Shown: one piece after another, positions 1 to 5,620 of the stretch
How the letters are laid out: the number at the start of each line of letters is the position of its first letter
Position numbering within the stretch: the stretch's first letter is position 1
Translations under genes and position numbers: made by a program
Assembly (NCBI GenBank): GCA_003223695.1
Contig: QHVY01000137.1
Location: 3,847-10,035 of the forward strand
Length of the DNA stretch: 6,189 nucleotides
Direction of reading: 5' to 3'
Source of the DNA: Acidobacteriota bacterium
GTDB lineage: Bacteria; Acidobacteriota; Thermoanaerobaculia; Gp7-AA8
The notes under the pieces: generated by a model
Databases searched by the model: none
What the model was told of the DNA's origin: nothing
What the model saw: the letters and a program-made list of their open reading frames with translations, nothing else

Positions 1-1
1 C

Positions 2-1336
2 GGCATACGCTTCGCCGAGGCTGTCGTAAACGTTCCATGAATTCGGATAGGCCTCGACGTTGAGCTGGAAGATCTTGGTCGCATCGCCCTTCTTGCCGCG
101 CGTCAGCAACATGTAGCCGAGAGTGTTGAGCTCGGATTCGCGAAGATTGTATTTGCCCGGCTCGTTCGCCTTGATCTCGCGGTAACGAGCGATCGCATGA
201 TCGGCATCTGTCGACAAAATCATCTTCATCAGCTCGTCGGCGAGCGAGAACTTGGGCGGGGATGCGGGGATGCCGTGGAGAATGTCGACGACGCCGTGCG
301 CGACGTCATCGAGTCTGTCGCCGCGAGAAGTGTTGTCGAGGAGAACGACGAGATCCTGTGTCTCGGGCATGCGGATAATGACCGTGTTGAACCCGTTGAT
401 CCCGCCGCCATGGCCGATCGTCGGCACCTCGGTCTTGCTATCGTCGAGCTTCATCGTGCTGATCGACCATCCGAAGGCGTAATCGTGCAGCACCGGCGTA
501 AACATTGTTTTCTTCAGATTGGCGGGAAGAAGCTTGTCCGTGTATAGCGCGCGATCCCATTTGTAGAGATCTTCGACAGTCGAGTAGAGCGATCCCGCGG
601 CGTAAGGAATGGACATGTCGAGATACGGCGCATTTTCGTAGCCGTTCGTGGCGAGGACGTACCCGGCGGCGCGCTTGGGGATCACGCGGGCAGAGCGGTC
701 GTATCCGCTGTCACTCATGCCGAGGGGATCGAAGATTCGCTCGCGCAATGCATCCTCGTATGTCTTGCCCGTGACGCGCTCGATGATCGCGCCGAGGAGG
801 AAGTAGCCGGAGTTGTCATACGAAAACTGCGATCCCGGTTCGAACTCCAGATCTCCGCTGGTGTACTTCTTCACGAAATCGGCCACCGCGTACGGGTCGC
901 GCGATTGATTTTCGAAAAATCCTGGAAGGCTGGTGTAACTCGGAATGCCCGATGTGTGCCTCAGCAGATTGCGCACCGTGACCTTGTCGCCGGTGTCTTT
1001 GCGGTAGTCCGGCAGATATGTGGTGATCTTCTGGTCCAACGAGATCTTTCCCTCGTTGGCGAGCTGCATGATCACCATGGACGTGAACTGCTTGGTGATC
1101 GAGCCCAGTCGGAATTTCGTGTCGGGCGTGTTCGGAATCTGCCATTCCATGTTCGCCATCCCGTAGCCTTTCTTCAGGATGACGTTGCCCTTTTCGGCGA
1201 CGAGCGCGGAGCCGTTGAACTGCCGCTTCTGGTTGTACGCGGAGAGAAGCGCATCGATTTGTTCCGCGTGACTCGCGGCGAGCGATGCGCGAGTGAGCAG
1301 AACGGCGACGACGACGAGCCGAACGATTTTGGACAT
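2..1336 (-). CDS. Exported serine hydrolase, class C beta-lactamase/PBP-like family, with TPR-like C-terminus (partial, 3' end outside window)
   Basis: Translation from the ATG at 1334-1336 gives 445 residues without a stop up to the window edge, so the C-terminus is missing. Residues 1-24 look like a signal peptide: basic start, hydrophobic VVVAVLL core, small-residue cleavage region ASLAASHA. The protein should therefore act outside the cytoplasm. The beta-lactamase family signature is complete: catalytic SITK (Ser79, Lys82), the NLLRHTSGI segment at 123-131, the Tyr-Asp-Asn triad at 173-175, and His-Gly-Gly at 309-311 in the KTG-equivalent position. After about residue 362 the sequence becomes helical and TPR-like (LNTLGYMLLTRGKKGDA, then YDSLGEAYA), a tail seen in many environmental members of this family. 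Such proteins may be D-amino-acid peptidases, esterases or hydrolases of unknown substrate; true beta-lactam resistance is not implied. The start lies 12 bp after the phosphatase stop and has no clear Shine-Dalgarno, suggesting translational coupling. Family is certain, substrate unknown. Confidence 0.93.
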   Translation of the reverse strand, partial: MSKIVRLVVVAVLLTRASLAASHAEQIDALLSAYNQKRQFNGSALVAEKGNVILKKGYGMANMEWQIPNTPDTKFRLGSITKQFTSMVIMQLANEGKISLDQKITTYLPDYRKDTGDKVTVRNLLRHTSGIPSYTSLPGFFENQSRDPYAVADFVKKYTSGDLEFEPGSQFSYDNSGYFLLGAIIERVTGKTYEDALRERIFDPLGMSDSGYDRSARVIPKRAAGYVLATNGYENAPYLDMSIPYAAGSLYSTVEDLYKWDRALYTDKLLPANLKKTMFTPVLHDYAFGWSISTMKLDDSKTEVPTIGHGGGINGFNTVIIRMPETQDLVVLLDNTSRGDRLDDVAHGVVDILHGIPASPPKFSLADELMKMILSTDADHAIARYREIKANEPGKYNLRESELNTLGYMLLTRGKKGDATKIFQLNVEAYPNSWNVYDSLGEAYA

Positions 1337-1348
1337 TGTCGAGAGATT

Positions 1349-3280
1349 CTATACGGCACGCACGACGACGAACGTCACGTCATCGTTTGGCGCCTGGTCG
1401 CCGTGCCAGTTTCGCGCAGCGTTCTCCAGCGAGGCAATGACTCCGTTCGCATCGCGCGCCGTTGCCGCGGCCGCGAAGGCCTCAATCGATGCGGTGTACC
1501 CGAGTTGCTGTCCGGCAGCGTTCATCAATTCGGGGAAGCCGTCGCTCATGAACAACATCGTATCGCCGGGTCCGAGCTCGACTCGCGCATCGCGGTAATC
1601 ATCACCCAGCGTGCCGAGCGGCGTTGCACCTACGGAGATCTCCTCGACAGAGTTGTCGTTGCGGCGATGCACGTAGGTCGGAGGCATTCCTGCTGAGGCG
1701 ATCGTCACGTCAGATCCCTGAAATCGCGCGAGCTGCAGGGCCATGGCCATACGGCCGAGGTCCATGCGGCGAATTTTTTCAGTGGCGTCGCGGAGAAAAT
1801 CTGCCGGTGTCTGCGCGTCGGAGTAGCCGGCGAAGAGCGCTTTGATGACCGCGACCATCGTGCCGGCGCGCGCGCCGTGTCCGGTTGCGTCGCCGATCGT
1901 GATGGCCACTCCGCCGTCATCCACATGAAAATCGTAGTAGTCGCCGCCGACCTCCGTTGCCGTGTGCGTGAAGACGGCGATGTCGTAGCCGTCGAGCCGC
2001 GGCACTTCTTTCGGCAACATCGAGAGTTGGAATCGCCTCGCCTCCTCGAGCTCAGCCGATTTGCGCTCGTACTCGATAGCGGCACGCTCCTGCTCCACAA
2101 TCCGCTGCTGCTGGACGCTGAGATCCTCAGCCATGCGATTGAATGCAGTGGCGAGCTGCCCGATCTCATTTTTCGAATGCACCGGCAGACGCGTGGATAG
2201 ATCGCCGTGGGCGATGCGCTCCGCGCCGCGCGTCACCAGCTCCACATCGCCGGTGATGTGATTGGCGATCGGCACGATGCCGATGAGGGCCACGAAAATC
2301 AGGGCGATGCCATAGCCGAAGTTCTTCGCCGCCGCTTTGCGCAAGCCTTCGAGATCTTCGCCGTAAGGTCTGGCCACGCCGACTTGAAGTCCGCTTTGTG
2401 GATCGCGGCGCAGCACGACGATCCAGTTGCGGATGTCGTTCAGCGGCCTACCGGCAGCGATCTTTTGCGGGATTCCGAGCTTGTCGAGCCGCTGCCGCTC
2501 GTCTTCGGTGCGCGTGTAGACATCTCCGCCGCGATCGATGGCGAAGGCGATCTCGTTGCGTTCGTCGGCATCTTCCGGCGAGGCGTTGAGAATGCGGTGA
2601 ATGATGCGGTCCGTGCTGACGTGCGCCTTTAGGTTGCCGACGACGGCCCCCCTCTCGGTCATCGGCACATTGAACTGCTGTTCGCGTTGTTGCTCCGCCC
2701 TTCGCATGGCTTCTTCGCGTTGCTTTTCTGCTTCCTGAAGATGCGCCTCGAGGTTTTTACTGAACTCCTTCTGCGCCTCTTGCATCGAGTCATTGAATGT
2801 GGTCTGCGCGTCGTTGAGCTGCTTTTGGAGAGCGCCGCGCTGTTCGGGCGTGAGCGAGTGAGAGCCCATCTCGCGGCCGAGCTGCGAGATTTTTTTCAAC
2901 TGCGCGTGTTGCGCGTCTGAGAAGGAGAATCGCGGCGCTTTGAAGCGGGGCATTCTCATCACCATCGGATGCGGAGTGGGAACGGGGCCGACGGGATGGA
3001 TCTCGAGGGAGTCGACGAGCGACGCCGCATCGCCCATGGTCATCAGCACGTTTCCCTCAGACGGATTCGGGAGCGCCGAGACCTCCGCCAGTCTCTCCTG
3101 CAATTCGTCGCGGAGAGTGGTCAGCCGGCGATCCATTTGCGCCGTCAGCTTCGTGGCCTCCGCGTGGTAGGCCGATTCCAGCGCACGGCCGGAGGCGAAG
3201 TACGAATAGACGACGATCACTCCGAGGGGGAGTACGGAAAGGAGAAAACAGGCGAGCACAAGCGCGGTGCGGATCTTCAT
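1349..3280 (-). CDS. Membrane-bound HAMP-SpoIIE (RsbU-like) PP2C-type serine/threonine phosphatase
   Basis: The protein has 643 residues. A transmembrane segment at about 6-28 is followed by an extracytoplasmic region of roughly 290 residues, a second transmembrane segment at about 322-340, a HAMP domain at about 341-394, a coiled-coil linker to about 418, and a SpoIIE/RsbU-type PP2C domain to the end. Metal-binding and catalytic motifs are intact: EVGGDYYDF (443-451, Asp447), GDATGHG (463-469, Asp464), AGMPP (530-534), SDG (579-581, Asp580) and NDDVT (632-636). Known relatives dephosphorylate STAS-domain anti-anti-sigma proteins in partner-switching control of sigma factors or other outputs. 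No STAS protein or anti-sigma kinase is encoded here, so the target must lie elsewhere. The sensor region has a Pro/Met/His-rich stretch (101-112), LTxxQ-like motifs (120-124, 143-147) and a long charged coiled coil (about 155-202); no named sensor domain was recognised. The start is supported by the transmembrane helix beginning at once. The downstream hydrolase gene is probably in the same operon. Confidence 0.95.
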   Translation of the reverse strand: MKIRTALVLACFLLSVLPLGVIVVYSYFASGRALESAYHAEATKLTAQMDRRLTTLRDELQERLAEVSALPNPSEGNVLMTMGDAASLVDSLEIHPVGPVPTPHPMVMRMPRFKAPRFSFSDAQHAQLKKISQLGREMGSHSLTPEQRGALQKQLNDAQTTFNDSMQEAQKEFSKNLEAHLQEAEKQREEAMRRAEQQREQQFNVPMTERGAVVGNLKAHVSTDRIIHRILNASPEDADERNEIAFAIDRGGDVYTRTEDERQRLDKLGIPQKIAAGRPLNDIRNWIVVLRRDPQSGLQVGVARPYGEDLEGLRKAAAKNFGYGIALIFVALIGIVPIANHITGDVELVTRGAERIAHGDLSTRLPVHSKNEIGQLATAFNRMAEDLSVQQQRIVEQERAAIEYERKSAELEEARRFQLSMLPKEVPRLDGYDIAVFTHTATEVGGDYYDFHVDDGGVAITIGDATGHGARAGTMVAVIKALFAGYSDAQTPADFLRDATEKIRRMDLGRMAMALQLARFQGSDVTIASAGMPPTYVHRRNDNSVEEISVGATPLGTLGDDYRDARVELGPGDTMLFMSDGFPELMNAAGQQLGYTASIEAFAAAATARDANGVIASLENAARNWHGDQAPNDDVTFVVVRAV

Positions 3281-3323
3281 GCGATCTTGAGATAAGACGA
3301 AAAACTTCGTCGAAGGTTATACG
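3281..3323 (-). promoter_or_regulatory. Putative leader of the phosphatase gene with a weak -10-like hexamer and small hairpin
   Basis: Between the phosphatase ATG and the heptamer inverted repeat lies a 43-bp stretch that is less GC-rich than its surroundings. On the minus strand it contains TATAAC (3316-3321), which resembles a -10 box, but no convincing -35 hexamer is seen because that position falls within the heptamer repeat. A perfect 6-bp inverted repeat, GACGAA (3296-3301) and TTCGTC (3306-3311) with a 4-nt loop, lies between the hexamer and the start codon. No strong Shine-Dalgarno precedes the ATG. The promoter call is a guess from position and composition only. Confidence 0.2.
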
Positions 3324-3401
3324 AAGTGCCCAGTGCCCAGTGCCCAGTGCCCAGTTATGTCTAATCTCTACTCGGCACTGGGCACTGGGCACTGGGCACT
3401 T
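3324..3401. repeat. Inverted repeat made of tandem AGTGCCC heptamers
   Basis: The left arm holds four exact tandem copies of AGTGCCC (3325-3352) plus a partial AGT. The right arm holds the reverse-complement heptamers. Bases 3324-3351 and 3374-3401 are perfect reverse complements over 28 bp, with a 22-nt loop (3352-3373). Transcribed from either strand, this would fold into a long GC-rich stem. It begins 3 bp beyond the nagZ stop codon and ends about 43 bp before the phosphatase start. No run of T follows the stem on either strand, so it is not a canonical intrinsic terminator, though it could stabilise the nagZ 3' end or reduce read-through. Tandem heptamers of this sort are known as dispersed intergenic repeats in several bacterial groups; whether this is a genome-wide family here cannot be seen from one window. 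Confidence 0.95.
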
Positions 3402-3404
3402 GGT

Positions 3405-4550
3405 TTAGGTCCACTCCTCGCGTCCTGTCCGGCCGGTGCCGGGGGTACGGGAGCCTTTGCGGCGGTCGGTGTCGGTGGTGACCACTTCCCGGCGCGTCCT
3501 CTCAAACGTTTCGACGAATCGTGAGGCTTCCTCGAGGACGTCGTCGAATTTCGCCGCCGGCGGCAATCCTTCACGTCGAATATAGTCAATATGTTGACTA
3601 TATTTCGCGCCGCGGCCGGCGGCCTCTTCGACGCGAGCGCGAAAGTCGCCGTCCTCCTTCACCTTCGCGGCGAGGAACTGCTGGATCTCCGGGACGCGCT
3701 CGATATGACTGCAGAACATCACTACATCATTGCCCGCGAGCAGAGCGCGCTCGGAGATGAACTCGTAAGAGCCATAATCGGACACTGCGTGCATTTCCAT
3801 GTCGTCGCTGATGGCCAGGCCGTCGAATCCGGCGACGTCGCGCAGAAGCTCGGTTGCGATGCGGCGGCTGAGCGTCGCCGGCAGGTCAGGTTCGTCGATC
3901 TGCGGATAGGTTCCATGACCGATCATGATCGCGCCGGCCTTGTTGCCCAGCGCGGCAAACGGAACGAGATCGCGATTGCGCAAGTCCTCGAACGAAACGT
4001 CGATCACGGTCGCGCCGTAGTGCGGGTCCGCGGATCCGATTCCGATTCCGGGAAAATGCTTCAGGCAAGCGCCGGTGCCTGCGCGCTGCAAGCCGTCCAT
4101 GAACGCCCCCGCGATCTCGATCACGCCCTCGGGGTCGCGTCCGAACGTGCGGCGCTCGAGGCCCTTCGGAGAAACATCGCCGCGAATGTCGACGACAGGA
4201 GCGAGATCGACTTCGATGTCGAAGTAGCGCAACGCCATGCCGATCACTTTTCCCAGCCACGCCGCAAGCTCGACGGGCTGATCTCCTTCGCCGAACGATT
4301 CCGCGCTCGGCAGAGCGGGAATCAGATGACGCAGACGGTCGACGCGGCCGCCTTCTTCGTCGATCATGAAAATCGGCGGCCGCCGGGCGATGGATTTCAC
4401 TTCGCGAATGAGCTCGCGAAGTTGTTTCGCGTCGGCGACATTGCGTCCGAAAAGGACCACCGCGTACGGGCTGGTCTCGCTGATGATCCTGCGCTCGAGA
4501 TCGGTCAGCGATTTCCCCGTTAGGCCGATGCCTAAGACATCGTTGTGCAT
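3405..4550 (-). CDS. nagZ: Glycoside hydrolase family 3 beta-N-acetylhexosaminidase (NagZ-like)
   Basis: The protein has 381 residues and no signal peptide, so it is cytoplasmic. NagZ enzymes remove N-acetylglucosamine from anhydro-muropeptides during peptidoglycan recycling. Family motifs in order: YAVVLFGRN (29-37), IDEEGGRVDRL (63-73, normally DQEGG), KHFPGIG (164-170), the Asp-Pro-His catalytic dyad (Asp175, His177), MIGHGTYP (209-216) and ISDDMEM (247-253) with the nucleophile aspartate. The usual KHFPGHG is KHFPGIG here, so one conserved histidine is isoleucine, as in some divergent family members. The fold should end near residue 320-330; the tail, especially after 350 (RREVVTTDTDRRKGSRTP), is low-complexity and longer than usual. 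An AT-rich palindrome encodes residues around 316-324. The start ATG (4548-4550) fits the family N-terminus and has only a weak upstream GCGGA. It lies 80 bp downstream of mutS. Exact substrate is less certain than family membership. Confidence 0.92.
   Translation of the reverse strand: MHNDVLGIGLTGKSLTDLERRIISETSPYAVVLFGRNVADAKQLRELIREVKSIARRPPIFMIDEEGGRVDRLRHLIPALPSAESFGEGDQPVELAAWLGKVIGMALRYFDIEVDLAPVVDIRGDVSPKGLERRTFGRDPEGVIEIAGAFMDGLQRAGTGACLKHFPGIGIGSADPHYGATVIDVSFEDLRNRDLVPFAALGNKAGAIMIGHGTYPQIDEPDLPATLSRRIATELLRDVAGFDGLAISDDMEMHAVSDYGSYEFISERALLAGNDVVMFCSHIERVPEIQQFLAAKVKEDGDFRARVEEAAGRGAKYSQHIDYIRREGLPPAAKFDDVLEEASRFVETFERTRREVVTTDTDRRKGSRTPGTGRTGREEWT
3579..3604. repeat. AT-rich 11-bp perfect inverted repeat within nagZ
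   Basis: AATATAGTCAA (3579-3589) and TTGACTATATT (3594-3604) are exact reverse complements with a 4-nt TATG spacer. The element is about 80 percent A+T inside a GC-rich gene and is read in frame as roughly KYSQHIDYI, using codons such as AGT, ATT and TAT that the surrounding gene uses sparingly. It has the size and symmetry of an operator for a dimeric regulator, but lies near the 3' end of nagZ, far from any start codon seen here. Function is unknown. Confidence 0.9.
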
Positions 4551-4570
4551 TCCGCGGTCATCGTAACAGG

Positions 4571-4632
4571 GTTGTCAGTCGTCAGTTGTCGGTTGTCCCC
4601 GCCCGACCGAAGACAACTGACAACCGACAACT
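4571..4632. repeat. Inverted repeat made of degenerate GTTGTCA heptamers
   Basis: The left arm reads as four 7-bp units, GTTGTCA, GTCGTCA, GTTGTCG and GTTGTCC (4571-4598). The right arm reads AGACAAC, TGACAAC, CGACAAC plus T (4611-4632). The longest perfect pairing is 14 bp, 4584-4597 with 4619-4632, leaving a 21-nt loop (4598-4618); shifting by one unit gives alternative, weaker pairings. The element fills most of the 80-bp gap between mutS and nagZ, and its last two bases form part of the mutS TAG stop codon (4631-4633). No T tract follows, so canonical intrinsic termination is not supported. Confidence 0.92.
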
Positions 4633-5620
4633 ATTTCTCCAGCTTCTCCTTCAAACGCTGTAGCTCGTTCAGTGCCTGAATCGGCGTCATCGCCTCCGGC
4701 TGCAGAATGCGCAGAGCGTCAATGACGTCCCGCTCGCGGGAGTCGAAGAGCGAAAGCTGGTGCGACGGAGCATGCCCCCGCGTTTCTTCGACCAGATCGC
4801 GCTCCTTCCGCTCGAGGGTAGCGAGGATTTCGCGGGCCCGGTCAATGACCGAGGAAGGGATTCCGGCGAGCTTTGCCACCTGGATTCCATAACTCTTGTC
4901 CGCAGCGCCAGGGACGACCTTGCGCAGAAAAATGATCTGATCGTTCCATTCCTTGACGGCGACGTTGAAGTTCGCGACGCGCGATTTCGTCTTCGCCAGG
5001 TCGGTGACCTCGTGATAATGCGTCGCGAAGAGCGTGATGCCGCTCCGTGTGGGGTGATCGTGCAGATACTCGATGATGGCCCAGGCGAGCGACAAACCGT
5101 CGAATGTCGCCGTTCCCCGTCCGACTTCATCGAGCACGACGAGCGAACGGTCGGTTGCATTGTGAAGAATGTTCGCCGTCTCGTGCATCTCCACCATGAA
5201 TGTCGACTCACCGCGCGCGAGCTGATCAGATGCGCCAACGCGCGTGAAAATGCGATCGAAGATGCCCAGGCGCGCCGACGCTGCCGGCACGAAGCTGCCG
5301 GCCTGATTGAGCAGCACGATCAGCGCAACTTGGCGAAGGTATGTCGACTTGCCGCCCATGTTCGGCCCGGTGATGATTTGGATTCCGTTGCCATCGCGCA
5401 CGATCTCAGTGTTGTTGGGAATGAAGCGCTCAGAGGCGATCGCTTCAATCACCGGATGGCGGCCATCCTCGATGACAATCTCTGCCGCATCGCTCAGCGA
5501 GGCGCGAACGTAGCGGTTACGTCCGGCGATGCTTGCGAATGAGCAGAGCGCGTCCACCTGCCCGACTGCGCCGGCAGTTGCCAGAATCTTCGTCGCCGAT
5601 CGCGAGATCGCCTCGAGCAT
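4631..5620 (-). CDS. mutS: DNA mismatch repair protein MutS, C-terminal ATPase fragment (out of frame with the rest)
   Basis: MutS binds mismatched DNA and recruits MutL in an ATP-dependent way. This frame, counted from the ATG at 5618-5620, gives 329 residues covering the end of the core/lever domain and the full ABC-type ATPase domain. Motifs: GRHPVIE (53-59), Walker A GPNMGGKST (85-93), GESTFMVEM (137-145), Walker B and signature VVLDEVGRGT (161-170), ATHYHEVTDL (199-208), KSYGIQVAKLAG (242-253), and the C-terminal helical segment MTPIQALNELQRLKE (311-325). The C-terminus looks natural, although the stop codon borrows two bases from the adjacent repeat. The ATG is almost certainly not the native start, since the MutS core continues upstream in another frame. 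Alone this piece lacks mismatch-recognition and clamp domains and would not be a working MutS. Confidence 0.95.
   Translation of the reverse strand: MLEAISRSATKILATAGAVGQVDALCSFASIAGRNRYVRASLSDAAEIVIEDGRHPVIEAIASERFIPNNTEIVRDGNGIQIITGPNMGGKSTYLRQVALIVLLNQAGSFVPAASARLGIFDRIFTRVGASDQLARGESTFMVEMHETANILHNATDRSLVVLDEVGRGTATFDGLSLAWAIIEYLHDHPTRSGITLFATHYHEVTDLAKTKSRVANFNVAVKEWNDQIIFLRKVVPGAADKSYGIQVAKLAGIPSSVIDRAREILATLERKERDLVEETRGHAPSHQLSLFDSRERDVIDALRILQPEAMTPIQALNELQRLKEKLEK

Noticed and set aside
905..1696. 263-residue open frame on the plus strand
   Set aside because: It lies antisense to the serine hydrolase and the phosphatase 3' end, both of which have full family motifs. The translation has no recognisable domain and is a typical GC-rich shadow frame.
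3324..3401. Rho-independent terminator
   Set aside because: The stem is strong, but neither strand has a following T tract and the loop is long.
3324..3401. CRISPR array
   Set aside because: The units are 7 bp, tandem without spacers and arranged in opposed arms; no cas gene is near.
3553..3564. GC-only palindrome GCCGCCGGCGGC in nagZ
   Set aside because: Short GC-rich palindromes are expected by chance in such coding DNA.
3333..3589. Small frames over the heptamer repeat giving SAQCPV or ALGTGHW peptides on both strands
   Set aside because: These are translations of the 7-bp tandem repeat, which cycles through all frames, and such peptides are common spurious annotations.
3579..3620. Promoter starting from TTGACT in the nagZ palindrome
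   Set aside because: TTGACT resembles a -35 box on both strands, but no -10-like sequence lies about 17 bp downstream in either direction.
3591..4523. 310-residue open frame on the plus strand
   Set aside because: It is antisense to nagZ, whose catalytic motifs are intact. The composition reflects reversed nagZ codons.
2..4550. NagZ plus AmpC-type beta-lactamase induction module
   Set aside because: NagZ products induce AmpC in some bacteria, but there is no AmpR or AmpG here, the genes are separated by the phosphatase, and the hydrolase looks like a TPR-tailed family member and not AmpC.
4760..5542. 260-residue open frame on the plus strand
   Set aside because: It is antisense to the conserved MutS ATPase domain and has no independent support.
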